From Pseudomonas sp. CBZ-4 (GTDB lineage Bacteria; Pseudomonadota; Gammaproteobacteria; Pseudomonadales; Pseudomonadaceae): a stretch of 49,387 nucleotides of DNA. Shown in pieces: positions 32,636 through 41,314 of this stretch. The stretch lies in the NCBI RefSeq assembly GCF_000346755.1, contig NZ_ANNV01000170.1, positions 1 to 49,387 on the forward strand. The letters run 5' to 3'. Within the stretch, counting starts at the first letter, position 1. Every line of letters starts with the position of its first letter. The notes under the pieces were generated by a model that saw only the letters and a program-made list of their open reading frames with translations, did not search any database and was not told the DNA's origin. The position numbers and the translations under genes were made by a program.

Positions 32636-34252
32636 CTAAGCGATTTGTCGGGCAGAGCGCCGAATCAAGCCGATCACCGGCAGCAGGCCGACCAACACCA
32701 GCGTCAGCGCCGGCAATGACGCCCGCGCCCACTCGCCTTCGCTGGTCATTTCAAAGATCCGAACCGCCAGGGTGTCCCAGCCAAACGGGCGCATCAGCAA
32801 GGTCGCGGGCATTTCCTTGAGCACGTCGACGAACACCAGCAACGCCGCACTCAGCGTCCCCGGCAGCAACAGCGGCAGATACACTTTGCAAAACAGTCGC
32901 GGTCCACTCACCCCAAGGCTGCGGGCAGCTTCCGGCAACGACGGGCGGATGCGCGCCAGGCTGTTTTCCAGCGGCCCATAGGCCACCGCCAAAAAGCGCA
33001 CCAGATACGCCAGCACCAGCGCCGACAGGCTGCCCAGCAGCAACGGCTTGCCCGCACCGCCCAACGAGCCGGACAGCGGCACCACCAGTTCGCGGTCCAG
33101 GTAGCTGAACGCCAACATGATCGACACCGCCAGCACCGAACCCGGCAAGGCATACCCGACGTTGGCCAGGCTGATGCCGGAGCGGATCGCCCGGGTCGGC
33201 GCCAGGCGGTTGGCGAACGCCAGCACCAGCGCCACGCTGACCGTGATCAACGCCGCGATACCGCCCAGGTAAAGGGTATGCACGATCAGGCCCGAATAGC
33301 GCTCATCCAGGTCGAAACGGCCGCGCTGCCAGAACCAGGCGACCAGTTGCAGCATCGGGATGACAAACGCGCAGGCAAACACCAGACCACACCAACTGCT
33401 GGCTGCTGCGGCCTTGAAGCCGCGCAGGTGATACAGCGCCTTGCCCCGTGGCCGCTCATTACTCGGCCGACTGGCGCCCCGGGCCCGGCGCTCGCCGTAC
33501 AGCACCAGCATCACCACCAGCAGCAACAGGCTGGCCAACTGCGCCGCACTCGACAGGCTGAAAAAACCGTACCAGGTTTTATAGATGGCAGTGGTGAAGG
33601 TATCGAAGTTGAACACCGAGACCGCACCGAAATCCGCCAGGGTCTCCATCAGCGCCAACGCCACACCCGCGCCGATCGCCGGCCGCGCCATGGGCAGGGC
33701 GACGCGCCAGAACGCTTGCCAAGGCGATTGCCCCAGCACCCGCGCGGCCTCCATCAGCCCTTTGCCCTGGGCGAGAAACGCGGTGCGCGCCAGCAGGTAG
33801 ACGTAGGGATAGAACACCAGCACCAGGACAATGATCACACCGCTGGTGGAGCGCACACGCGGCGGGCGCAGGCCGCTGCCGAACCATTCGCGCAGGAGGG
33901 TTTGCACCGGACCGGCGAAGTCCAGCAGGCCGACAAACACAAAAGCCAGCACATAGGCCGGAATCGCGAAGGGCAGCATCAGCGCCCAATCCAGCCAGCG
34001 TCGCCCGGGGAATTCGCAGAGGCTGGTGAGCCAGGCCAGGCTGACGCCAAGCAAGGTCACGCCGACACCGACGCCGAGCACCAGGGTCAGGGTGTTGCCC
34101 AGCAGGCGCGGCATCTGGGTTTCCCAGAGGTGGGACCAGATTTGCGCATCGATGCTTTGCCAGGACAGCAACAGCACGCTCAGCGGCAGCAGCACCAGGG
34201 CGGCGACGGTGAAGACCGGCAGGTACCAGCGGCGTTGGGCGGGGTGGGCCAA
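32636..34252 (-). CDS. Iron(III) ABC transporter permease (FbpB/HitB type)
   Basis: Fused double permease of 538 residues with about 12 membrane segments. Two ATPase-docking loops, one per half, are visible: MEAARVLGQSPWQAFWRVALP in the first and PEAARSLGVSGPRLFCKVYLP in the second, the hallmark of FbpB/SfuB/HitB. The ORF opens with TTG at 34252 with a weak GAGAG seven bases upstream; no in-frame ATG occurs before residue 46. The binding-protein gene lies upstream across a REP doublet. No ATP-binding subunit gene is next to it. Confidence 0.9.
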   Translation of the reverse strand: MAHPAQRRWYLPVFTVAALVLLPLSVLLLSWQSIDAQIWSHLWETQMPRLLGNTLTLVLGVGVGVTLLGVSLAWLTSLCEFPGRRWLDWALMLPFAIPAYVLAFVFVGLLDFAGPVQTLLREWFGSGLRPPRVRSTSGVIIVLVLVFYPYVYLLARTAFLAQGKGLMEAARVLGQSPWQAFWRVALPMARPAIGAGVALALMETLADFGAVSVFNFDTFTTAIYKTWYGFFSLSSAAQLASLLLLVVMLVLYGERRARGASRPSNERPRGKALYHLRGFKAAAASSWCGLVFACAFVIPMLQLVAWFWQRGRFDLDERYSGLIVHTLYLGGIAALITVSVALVLAFANRLAPTRAIRSGISLANVGYALPGSVLAVSIMLAFSYLDRELVVPLSGSLGGAGKPLLLGSLSALVLAYLVRFLAVAYGPLENSLARIRPSLPEAARSLGVSGPRLFCKVYLPLLLPGTLSAALLVFVDVLKEMPATLLMRPFGWDTLAVRIFEMTSEGEWARASLPALTLVLVGLLPVIGLIRRSARQIA

Positions 34253-34299
34253 GGAAAAGCTCTCAGAATAATGAAGGATTCGAAGCCGCCGCTAACAGA

Positions 34300-34402
34300 T
34301 GTGGGAGCTGGCTTGCCTGCGATGCAGGCACCTCGGTGTATCAGTGATACCGAGGTGATGCTATCGCAGGCAAGCCAGCTCCCACACAAACCTGCTCCCA
34401 CA
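34300..34402. repeat. REP doublet within the iron-transport operon
   Basis: Inverted GCAGGC/GCCAGC REPs with tgtggg ends outward (34300-34386), and a further partial copy (cctgctcccaca) at 34391-34402. The loop has a strong stem of its own, CACCTCGGT with ACCGAGGTG. It stands between the binding-protein stop and the permease start. Confidence 0.9.
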
Positions 34403-34432
34403 TTTGGAGCTGCGGTGTCCTACAGAGTGTAC

Positions 34433-35437
34433 TTAGTTCCAGCCAGCGCGATCCATCAGGCGAATCGCCTCAGCCTGGCGCTTGCCCGCCACTTCCACCG
34501 GCAAGGTGTCCGCGACGAACTTGCCCCAGGTCGCCACTTCGGCCGACGGCGGTACCGCCGGGTTGGCCGGGAATTCCTGGTTCACGTCGGCAAAGATCTT
34601 CTGCGCCTCAGGCGTGGTCATCCACTCCACCAGCGCCTTGGCCGCTTCCGGGTGCGGTGCGTGCTTGGTCAGGCCGATGCCCGAGAGGTTCACATGCACG
34701 CCACGGTCGCCCTGGTTCGGCCAGAACAGCTTCACCGCCAGCTTCGGGTTCTGCTTGTGCAGGCGCCCGTAGTAGTAGGTGTTGACGATACCCACGTCGC
34801 ATTGCCCGGCGTTGATCGCTTCCAGCACCGCGATGTCATCGGAGAACACGTCGGTGGACAGGTTGTTGACCCAACCCTTGACGATTTCTTCGGTCTTGGC
34901 CGCGCCATGGGTTTCGATCAGGGTGGCGGTCAGCGACTGGTTGTAGACCTTCTTGGCCGTGCGCAGGCACAGGCGACCTTCCCACTGCTTGTCGGCCAGG
35001 GCTTCGTAGGTGGTCAGGTCACCCGGTTTCACGCGGTCGGTGGAATAGGCGATGGTCCGCGCGCGCAGGCTCAGGCCAGTCCAGGCGTGGTTGGAGGAGC
35101 GGTATTGCAGGGGAATGTTCTTGTCGATCACCGGCGAGGTGAACGGTTGCAGGATGCCCATCTGCTCGGCCTGCCAGAGGTTGCCGGCATCGACGGTGAG
35201 CAGCAGGTCGGCGGTGGCGTTTTCGCCCTCGGCCTTGATGCGCTGCATCAGCGGGGCTTCCTTGTCGGTGATGAACTTCACCTGTACGCCGGTCTTCTGG
35301 GTGTAGGCGTCGAATACCGGCTTGATCAGTTCGTCGATGCGCGAGGAGTAGACCACCACTTCGTCGGCTGCCTGCACGGTGGTGCTGCCGATCAGGGTGA
35401 GTGCCAGGGCAGTCAGGAGGCGCTTGGGTGCCAACAT
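34433..35437 (-). CDS. Periplasmic ferric-iron-binding protein (FbpA/HitA type)
   Basis: Periplasmic receptor of 334 residues. The signal peptide ends after STTVQA (about residue 23), before ADEVVVYSSRIDELI, the characteristic FbpA opening. The tandem tyrosines that hold iron are present in NTYYYGRLH. It delivers ferric iron to the permease encoded downstream. A Fur-like set of repeats lies directly upstream of the ATG, which supports iron as substrate over other metals or thiamine. Confidence 0.9.
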   Translation of the reverse strand: MLAPKRLLTALALTLIGSTTVQAADEVVVYSSRIDELIKPVFDAYTQKTGVQVKFITDKEAPLMQRIKAEGENATADLLLTVDAGNLWQAEQMGILQPFTSPVIDKNIPLQYRSSNHAWTGLSLRARTIAYSTDRVKPGDLTTYEALADKQWEGRLCLRTAKKVYNQSLTATLIETHGAAKTEEIVKGWVNNLSTDVFSDDIAVLEAINAGQCDVGIVNTYYYGRLHKQNPKLAVKLFWPNQGDRGVHVNLSGIGLTKHAPHPEAAKALVEWMTTPEAQKIFADVNQEFPANPAVPPSAEVATWGKFVADTLPVEVAGKRQAEAIRLMDRAGWN

Positions 35438-35450
35438 GGGGGCGGTCTCT

Positions 35451-35491
35451 CATTTGCAAAAAGAGGGCAAATGATAAGGACTCACATTTGC
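35451..35491 (-). promoter_or_regulatory. Candidate overlapping Fur operators before the iron-binding protein gene
   Basis: On the plus strand CATTTGC (35451-35457), GCAAATG (35467-35473) and CATTTGC (35485-35491) alternate in direction, spaced 9 and 11 bases. GCAAATGATAA from the middle copy is close to one half of a Fur box. The set lies 14-54 bases before the start codon. Confidence 0.6.
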
Positions 35492-35549
35492 TGGCGCTTG
35501 GTGGAGGCGTTACCAGATGTTGCATGAGTGGGATTTGTAGTGGGGCTGA

Positions 35550-35580
35550 TGGCCTCATCGCGGGCAAGCCCGCTCCCACA
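35550..35580. repeat. Single REP element at the end of ubiI
   Basis: One REP of the perfect GCGGGC-AA-GCCCGC subtype, 17 bases after the stop of the ubiI-type gene and upstream of the iron-transport promoter. Confidence 0.87.
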
Positions 35581-35597
35581 GGGACTGTATTTCAAGG

Positions 35598-36821
35598 TCA
35601 GGGTTTGGCGAGGTCTGGGAGATCGCCACTTAAACCCAACGCTTGACGCACAAACACCGCTTTAGCTTCGGGCATCTGGTCGACCATCTTCAGCCCGGCA
35701 TTGCGCAACCAGCGCAGTGGCAGTTGGTCGGCCTGGAACAAGCGCTCAAAACCCTCCATCGCCGCCATCAACGCCAGGTTGTGCGGCATGCGCCGACGCT
35801 CATAACGGCTCAACACTTTCACATCCGCCAGGCGCTGGCCGCGTTCGTTGGCTGACAGCAGCACTTCGGCCAGTGTCGCCGCGTCGAGGAAGCCCAGGTT
35901 CACGCCCTGCCCCGCCAATGGGTGGATCACGTGGGCCGCGTCGCCGATCAACGCCAGGCCTTCGGCCACGTAGCGTTTGGCGTGGCGCTGGCGCAAGGGC
36001 ACGCAGACGCGCGGGTCGGCGCTGATCACCGTGCCCAGGCGGCCTTCAAAGGCGCGCTCGAGTTCGCGACAGAAGCTCTCATCGTCCAGCGCCATCAGGC
36101 GTTCGGATTCAGCCGGTGTGGTGGACCAGACGATCGAGCACCAATCCTCCTGACCATCGCGCACCAACGGCAAGAACGCCAGTGGGCCGGTGTCGGTAAA
36201 ACGCTGCCAGGCTGTGCGCTGATGCGGTTGGCTGCTGCGCACGCTGGTGACGATGGCGTTGTGCAGGTAATTCCATTCACGGGTCGCGGTGCCGGTGAGG
36301 CGGCGCACGGCGGAGTTGGCGCCGTCGGCCGCCACCACCAGCGGCGCGCGCAAGGTGCGGCCGTCGGCCAGGGTCAGCAGCCAGTCATCGCCGGAGCGGC
36401 GCATCTGTTCCAGGCGCGCATTGGCCAACAGGCCCAGGTCGCAGTCGTGCAAACGATCGAGCAAGGCGTCCTGGACCACACGGTTTTCGACGATATGCCC
36501 CAGCACTTCGGCATGCACGCTGGCCGCCGAAAAATGGATCTGCCCGGTGCCGCTGCCGTCCCACACCTGCATCTCGCCGTAAGGGCTGGCGCGGCGCTCG
36601 ACAATGCCGTCCCACACGCCAAGGCGTTCGAGGATGCGCTGGCTGGCCGCCGACAACGCGCTCACGCGGGGTTCAAAGGCCGCGTCACGGTCGAAGGGTT
36701 TGACACTCAGCGGGCTGCCGTCCAGCAGCAGCACTTGCAGGCCACTGCCCTGCAACGCCAGCGCCAGGGCGCTTCCGACCATTCCGGCCCCGACAATCAG
36801 CACATCTGCGCGCATGTCCAT
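35598..36821 (-). CDS. ubiI: Ubiquinone-pathway FAD monooxygenase (UbiI/VisC type)
   Basis: Flavin hydroxylase of 407 residues in the UbiH/UbiI/UbiF group that hydroxylates the ubiquinone ring. The FAD dinucleotide-binding GAGMVGSALALA is near the N-terminus, and LIGDAAHVIHPLAGQGVNLGF (second FAD motif) near residue 290. ATG at 36821 is three bases after the stop of the thioesterase gene. Gene order (pepP, ubiH, small thioesterase, visC-like) matches other pseudomonads. Whether it acts on C5 (UbiI) or another ring position is not visible. Confidence 0.88.
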   Translation of the reverse strand: MDMRADVLIVGAGMVGSALALALQGSGLQVLLLDGSPLSVKPFDRDAAFEPRVSALSAASQRILERLGVWDGIVERRASPYGEMQVWDGSGTGQIHFSAASVHAEVLGHIVENRVVQDALLDRLHDCDLGLLANARLEQMRRSGDDWLLTLADGRTLRAPLVVAADGANSAVRRLTGTATREWNYLHNAIVTSVRSSQPHQRTAWQRFTDTGPLAFLPLVRDGQEDWCSIVWSTTPAESERLMALDDESFCRELERAFEGRLGTVISADPRVCVPLRQRHAKRYVAEGLALIGDAAHVIHPLAGQGVNLGFLDAATLAEVLLSANERGQRLADVKVLSRYERRRMPHNLALMAAMEGFERLFQADQLPLRWLRNAGLKMVDQMPEAKAVFVRQALGLSGDLPDLAKP

Positions 36822-36824
36822 GGT

Positions 36825-37310
36825 TTAAGCCTGTCTCGCTGGCGGCTTGCGCCGCACGTAAAGGGTTTTGTCGACGCGCGCCACCAGGGTGCCGGCGCCG
36901 TCATAGATCTGCACCTTGAGGTGGGGCAAGTACTTCTCGCCCCCTTCGGTCTGCCGGCGGATCTCGTCGAGCAAGGCGTCGTCGATGGAAAACTCGGCAA
37001 ACACCGGGCCTTTGCCCGGCGAGATGAAGTCGATGCTCGCGGCCTTGTCCCAGACGATGTAGTCGCGGCCCAGGTTCTCCATGAGCATCAACATGTAGAA
37101 CGGATCGACCATCGAATACAGGCTGCCGCCGAACTGCGTGCCGACGTAGTTGCGGTTGTACCAGCCCAGGCCCATGCGCACTTTGACGTGACGAAAATCG
37201 GCGCTCATCTGCTGCACGCTCACCCCCGCGCCCAGATACGGCGGGTACAGGGTCATGATCCAACGCAACAGCCGCGCCTTGCCCAGGCGCTCGATCAACC
37301 ACTTACGCAT
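36825..37310 (-). CDS. Hotdog-fold thioesterase-like protein (DUF4442)
   Basis: A 161-residue protein starting MRKWLIERLGKARLL. The start at 37310 overlaps the end of ubiH by eight bases; the longer open frame upstream lies inside ubiH. The middle part (GLGWYNRNYVGTQFGGSLYSMVDPFYMLMLMENLG) is the hotdog helix region of DUF4442/PaaI-like thioesterases, with Asn and Gly at the usual active-site turn. Substrate is unknown. Placement between two ubiquinone hydroxylase genes is conserved in pseudomonads but does not prove a role in quinone synthesis. Confidence 0.8.
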   Translation of the reverse strand: MRKWLIERLGKARLLRWIMTLYPPYLGAGVSVQQMSADFRHVKVRMGLGWYNRNYVGTQFGGSLYSMVDPFYMLMLMENLGRDYIVWDKAASIDFISPGKGPVFAEFSIDDALLDEIRRQTEGGEKYLPHLKVQIYDGAGTLVARVDKTLYVRRKPPARQA

Positions 37311-38490
37311 CGGGACGCGTGCCCAGGCCCATGGCCTGACGGGCGAACCAGCGTTTGGCCGGCGGCAGCAGGTCGAGGCCAAGCAGGCCCATGTTGCGGC
37401 CCAGGGCGACCAGCGGTTGGGCGCTGCCAAACAGGCGCGTGACCTGGTCGGAGAAGCCCACGGTCAATTTCTGATCCAGGCGCTGGCGTTCGCGGTAGCC
37501 CTGCAAGGTCGCCAGGTCACCCGGCACTTGCGGCCCGGCCAGCAAGGCTTCGGCCAAGGCAACGGCATCACGCAGGGACAGGTTGAAGCCCTGCCCGGCA
37601 ATCGGGTGCAGGCTGTGGGCGGCATTGCCGAGGATCGCCAGGTGGGAACGCACTTGTTCTTCGGCTTCCACCAGGGTCAACGGATACAGGTGACGCGCGC
37701 CAACTTGCTTGAGGGTGCCCAGGCGGTAGCCAAACACGCCCTGCAATTCGCTGAGGAAGCTGCGCTCATCGAGGTTGGCCAGACGCTGGGCGTCCATGCC
37801 GATGCGCGTCCAGACCAGCGCGCAACGGTTGTCCGGCAGCGGCAACAGGGCCATCGGGCCGTCGTCGGTGAAGCGCTCGAAGGCTTCGCCGTTGTGGGCT
37901 TCGCTGGGGGTGATGTTGGCAATCAGCGCGCTCTGGTTGTACGGGCGGGTCTTCACGCCGATGCCGAGTTGCTCGCGCAGGCCGGAGCGGCCGCCATCGG
38001 CGAGTACGGCGAGGTCGCATTCCAGCACGGTTTCATCGTTGAGGGTCAGGCGATAGCCGTCGGGCAGCGGTTCCATGCGCGTGACTTCGGCCGGGCAACG
38101 CCAGCTGACCACGTCTTTGTCCAGGCCTTGCCACAGGCATTGGCCGAGCCAGGCGTTTTCGACCACATAGCCGAGCGCCGGCACGCCCTCTTCCATGGCG
38201 GACAGGCGCGCCGTAGAAAAGCGGCCACGGTCAGACACATGGATCTGCTTGATCGGCTCGGCGCGGCGGGAAATGTCCTGCCACAGGCCCAAGCGCTGAT
38301 AAATCTGCTTGGCACCGTAGGACAACGCCGACGAACGCGCATCGTAGCTCGGCTGGTAGCTGTCGCCCGGGGCGAACGGCTCGATCATCAGGATCTTCCA
38401 GCCACGGGCCTTGGCCCCGGTCTGCAACGCCAGCGCGAGGCTGGCGCCGACCAGGCCGCCGCCGATGATCGCCAGGTTGACCCGGCTCAT
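37303..38490 (-). CDS. ubiH: 2-octaprenyl-6-methoxyphenol hydroxylase UbiH
   Basis: FAD-dependent monooxygenase of ubiquinone synthesis, 395 residues. GGGLVGASLALALQ at about 9-22 binds ADP of FAD, and ILGNAAHSLHPIAGQGFNLSLRD near residue 280 is the second motif. Its ATG overlaps the end of pepP by four bases, as in E. coli and P. aeruginosa where pepP and ubiH are coupled. It is a paralogue of the ubiI-type gene 500 bases downstream. Confidence 0.92.
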   Translation of the reverse strand: MSRVNLAIIGGGLVGASLALALQTGAKARGWKILMIEPFAPGDSYQPSYDARSSALSYGAKQIYQRLGLWQDISRRAEPIKQIHVSDRGRFSTARLSAMEEGVPALGYVVENAWLGQCLWQGLDKDVVSWRCPAEVTRMEPLPDGYRLTLNDETVLECDLAVLADGGRSGLREQLGIGVKTRPYNQSALIANITPSEAHNGEAFERFTDDGPMALLPLPDNRCALVWTRIGMDAQRLANLDERSFLSELQGVFGYRLGTLKQVGARHLYPLTLVEAEEQVRSHLAILGNAAHSLHPIAGQGFNLSLRDAVALAEALLAGPQVPGDLATLQGYRERQRLDQKLTVGFSDQVTRLFGSAQPLVALGRNMGLLGLDLLPPAKRWFARQAMGLGTRPDA

Positions 38491-39809
38491 CGGGCAGCCG
38501 CCATCAGCGCTTCGATGTCGGCGACGGTCTTGGGCACGCCGCCGGTCAGGATTTCACAGCCTTGCTTGGTCACTACCACGTCGTCCTCGATGCGTACGCC
38601 AATGCCACGCCATTTCTTTGCCACGTTCGGGTTGTCCGGCGCGATGTAGATCCCCGGCTCCACGGTCAAGGCCATGCCGACTTCCAGCACACGCCATTCA
38701 CCGCCTACTTTGTACTCACCTACGTCATGCACATCCATGCCCAGCCAATGGCCGGCGCGGTGCATATAGAAGGCTTTATAGGCTTCACTGGCGATCAACT
38801 CGCCGACGTCGCCCTGCAACAAGCCCAGCTTGACCAGCCCGGCGGTGATGACGCGCACCGTGGCCTCGTGGGCCTGGTTCCAATGTTTGTTGGGGGCGAT
38901 CTCGGCAAAGGCGGCTTCCTGGGAGGCCAGCACAATCTCGTAGATCGCCTTTTGCTCCGGCGAAAACCTGCCGTTGACCGGCCAGGTGCGGGTGATGTCG
39001 CTGGCGTAGCAGTCGATCTCGCAACCGGCGTCGATCAGCACCAGGTCGCCGTCCTTGAGCAGCGCGTCATTCTGCTGGTAATGCAGGATGCAGCTGTTGC
39101 GTCCGGCGGCGACGATGGAGCCATAGGCCGGCATCTTCGCGCCGCCCTTGCGGAATTCGTAGTCCAGCTCGGCTTCCAGGCTGTACTCGTGCAAACCCGC
39201 GCGGCTGGCCTGCATCGCCCGCACATGGGCGGCGCAGGAGATGCGTGCGGCTTCGCGCATCACCTTCACTTCTGCCGCCGATTTATACAGGCGCATGTCG
39301 TGGAGCAGATGATCCAGGGCAACAAATTCGTTCGGCGGCTGGGCGCCGAGGTGCGCTTTAGAGCGGATCACGTTGATCCACTCCATCAAGTGCCGGTCGA
39401 ATTCGGCATTGCTGCCCATGGCCGAATACACCCGGTCGCGGCCTTCGATCAGGCCGGGCAGGATGTCGTCGATATCGGTGATGGGAAACGCGTCGTCGGC
39501 GCCAAAGTCACGGATCGCGCCTTCGGTACCGGCGCGCAGGCCGTCCCACAGTTCGCGTTCGGCATTGCGTTCGCGGCAGAACAGCACGTACTCGCCATGC
39601 AGGCGACCGGGCATCAGCACGATCACCGCTTCCGGCTCGGGGAAACCGCTCAGGTACTGGAAGTCGCTGTCCTGGCGGTAGACGTGCTCGACATCACGGT
39701 TGCGAATGGCCACGGCGGCGGCCGGCAGGATCGCGATGCTGTTGGGTTCCATCTGCGCCATGAGCGCCTTGCGGCGCCGGGTGTATTCCGCTCTCGGGAT
39801 ATGAATCAT
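38487..39809 (-). CDS. pepP: Xaa-Pro aminopeptidase PepP
   Basis: Dinuclear-manganese aminopeptidase P of 440 residues that removes an N-terminal residue before proline. The metal ligands are visible: the two Asp in IDAGCEIDCYASDITRTW, His in HRAGHWLGMDVHD, Glu in VEPGIYIAP and Glu in GVRIEDDVVV. The N-terminal domain (about 1-170) starts IPRAEYTRRRKAL as in AMPP. It lies 20 bases after the ygfB-type gene and overlaps ubiH. Confidence 0.95.
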   Translation of the reverse strand: MIHIPRAEYTRRRKALMAQMEPNSIAILPAAAVAIRNRDVEHVYRQDSDFQYLSGFPEPEAVIVLMPGRLHGEYVLFCRERNAERELWDGLRAGTEGAIRDFGADDAFPITDIDDILPGLIEGRDRVYSAMGSNAEFDRHLMEWINVIRSKAHLGAQPPNEFVALDHLLHDMRLYKSAAEVKVMREAARISCAAHVRAMQASRAGLHEYSLEAELDYEFRKGGAKMPAYGSIVAAGRNSCILHYQQNDALLKDGDLVLIDAGCEIDCYASDITRTWPVNGRFSPEQKAIYEIVLASQEAAFAEIAPNKHWNQAHEATVRVITAGLVKLGLLQGDVGELIASEAYKAFYMHRAGHWLGMDVHDVGEYKVGGEWRVLEVGMALTVEPGIYIAPDNPNVAKKWRGIGVRIEDDVVVTKQGCEILTGGVPKTVADIEALMAAAR

Positions 39810-39829
39810 GGGCAGATGGGCGTCCTTTC

Positions 39830-40387
39830 TTAGTGCAGCGACGGCTTGGGTGCGGCGGGCTCAGCGGACTTCTTGGTCTCGGTGAACAGCAGCAGCGGCG
39901 CGACGCGCAGGTATTCCATGACTTCCATGTAGTCGCCTTCGCCGTCTTCGGACTCTTCCAGGGCGTCTTGCACCTGGGAGATCGCGGCCAAATCCTGCAA
40001 CACTTCCTTGGCGTCAGTGCTCAGTTCCAGGCCGCCGGCGTTGACGCCGAAACCGTGGAGGAAGCCCTGGCACCATTGGCCCAGCGCGGCGGCGCGTTCG
40101 GTCAGTGGCGCGTCGTCGGTCGGCAGCAGCAGGACCACGGTGACGTCGTCACCGGTCAGCTCGCCCTTGACCATTTCCTGCAGGCCGATCAGCGCATTAC
40201 GCACGTTCTCGGTCGGCTCGGTTTCCAGCAGCTCAGCCACATCGGCCAGCCAGTTGTCGGCATCAAAGCCTACGCCGGTGCAGCTGCGGCCCAGCAACAC
40301 GCCGTGCAATTCGGCAGGCGAGCAAGGGTGGCCGCTGGTGCTCAGCAGTTTGGAAAAAGCGTCGTACGGGGAGTTCTGAATAGGCAT
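39830..40387 (-). CDS. YgfB/UPF0149-family protein
   Basis: A 185-residue helical protein of the YecA/YgfB family. Typical features are the N-terminal SPAELHGVLLGRSC and QWCQGFLHGFGV in the middle. It heads the minus-strand operon ygfB-pepP-ubiH-thioesterase-ubiI and diverges from the zapA group. In P. aeruginosa a YgfB homologue affects beta-lactam resistance through ampD expression; I do not infer that here. Confidence 0.9.
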   Translation of the reverse strand: MPIQNSPYDAFSKLLSTSGHPCSPAELHGVLLGRSCTGVGFDADNWLADVAELLETEPTENVRNALIGLQEMVKGELTGDDVTVVLLLPTDDAPLTERAAALGQWCQGFLHGFGVNAGGLELSTDAKEVLQDLAAISQVQDALEESEDGEGDYMEVMEYLRVAPLLLFTETKKSAEPAAPKPSLH

Positions 40388-40525
40388 GGTGAGCTAGGCG
40401 CCAGACGGCGCAATGTCTAGAATGAAGCGCTGTATCCTAGCACCGGCAGACGTACCAAGACTATCAAGGGCGTCAGATCGTTTATCCTGCAGTTGCCATT
40501 CATCAGACAAATCCAGTGGAACCCA

Positions 40526-40735
40526 ATGGAAGACACCGACCTGCAAGCGCTGATGGCCAGACTCGAATTGCTAATTGATCGGGTCGAGCAACTTAAGAGT
40601 CAAAATGGACTCCTACTAGCTCAGGAAAAAACCTGGCGCGAGGAACGCGCTCACCTCATTGAAAAAAACGAAATCGCCCGGCGTAAGGTCGAATCGATGA
40701 TTTCGCGCCTGAAGGCCCTGGAGCAAGACTCATGA
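40526..40735 (+). CDS. Short coiled-coil protein, TIGR02449/ZapB-like
   Basis: A 69-residue protein, MEDTDLQALMARLELLIDRV at its start. Nearly all of it can form one coiled coil with leucines at regular spacing (L7, L14, L15 and on). The frame is open 11 codons upstream, but the ATG at 40526 fits the family. Its stop overlaps the zapA start by four bases, which points to a cell-division role with ZapA. ZapB-like function is inferred from shape and position. Confidence 0.85.
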   Translation: MEDTDLQALMARLELLIDRVEQLKSQNGLLLAQEKTWREERAHLIEKNEIARRKVESMISRLKALEQDS

Positions 40736-41049
40736 GTTCAAGCAATAGCGTCACCGTGCAGATCCTGGATAAAGAGTATTCGATCATCTGCCCCCAGGAA
40801 GAGCGCAACAACCTGGTGAGCGCTGCCCGCTACCTGGATGGCAAGATGCGTGAAATCCGCAGCAGCGGCAAAGTCATCGGCGCCGACCGTATCGCCGTGA
40901 TGGCCGCGCTGAACATCACCCACGATCTGCTGCACAAGCAGGAACGCCCTGACGTACAGGCCAGCGGCTCGACGCGCGAGCAGGTGCGCGACCTGCTGGA
41001 ACGTGTGGATCTGGTGCTTTCCAGCGATTCAGACGCACCCAAGGGCTGA
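40732..41049 (+). CDS. zapA: Cell division protein ZapA
   Basis: FtsZ-ring stabiliser of 105 residues. The N-terminal domain (VTVQILDKEYSIICPQEERNNLVSAARYLD) is the typical ZapA fold, with a helical C-terminal part that forms the tetramer. It overlaps the ZapB-like gene upstream, and 6S RNA follows, the conserved zapA-ssrS-fau order of gammaproteobacteria. Confidence 0.94.
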   Translation: MSSSNSVTVQILDKEYSIICPQEERNNLVSAARYLDGKMREIRSSGKVIGADRIAVMAALNITHDLLHKQERPDVQASGSTREQVRDLLERVDLVLSSDSDAPKG

Positions 41050-41068
41050 TTGCCGCCGACGTTTAAGG

Positions 41069-41074
41069 TATACT
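41069..41074 (+). promoter_or_regulatory. ssrS: -10 box of the 6S RNA gene
   Basis: TATACT lies seven bases before the predicted 6S RNA 5' end. No good -35 at 16-18 bases was seen; TTGCCG at 41050 is too close. Confidence 0.55.
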
Positions 41075-41080
41075 CGCCCC

Positions 41081-41262
41081 ACTCCCTGGCGTGTTTGCCA
41101 GTCGGCGATGTCCCTGAGCCGATTCGCACTACCCTGGAAGTTGCACGTTGGGCTGGTGTGCATGTCCGCTAGACGGAAAGCCTTAAAGCCTACTGCTTCT
41201 TCCACCTTGAACTTTCGGGTTCAAGGGCTAAGTCGACAGCGGCTCTGTCGGGGAGCCTGAAT
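41081..41262 (+). ncRNA. ssrS: 6S RNA
   Basis: Regulator of sigma-70 RNA polymerase that mimics an open promoter. The roughly 180-base span lies between zapA and the 5-formyltetrahydrofolate cyclo-ligase gene, the conserved location. The 5' ctccc pairs with gggag near the 3' end to close the molecule, with long imperfect pairing of the flanks around a central bubble. The ends are approximate (within several bases). A terminator follows at 41272. Confidence 0.88.
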
Positions 41263-41271
41263 TCCCAAACT

Positions 41272-41302
41272 CAATGCCAGTCTTCGGACTGGCATTGTTT
41301 TA
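41272..41302 (+). terminator. Terminator between 6S RNA and fau
   Basis: CAATGCCAGTC (41272-41282) pairs perfectly with GACTGGCATTG (41287-41297) around a stable ttcg tetraloop and is followed by tttta. Read-through would allow co-transcription of fau. Confidence 0.85.
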
Positions 41303-41314
41303 TGAGCCGAAACC

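Noticed and set aside
33278..35527. 749-residue open frame opposite the iron permease and binding-protein genes
   Set aside because: It spans two well-supported minus-strand genes, a REP doublet and a promoter; composition is that of a shadow frame.
40493..40525. Upstream extension of the ZapB-like gene to an earlier ATG
   Set aside because: The family starts at MEDTDLQ; the extra 11 residues lack coiled-coil character.
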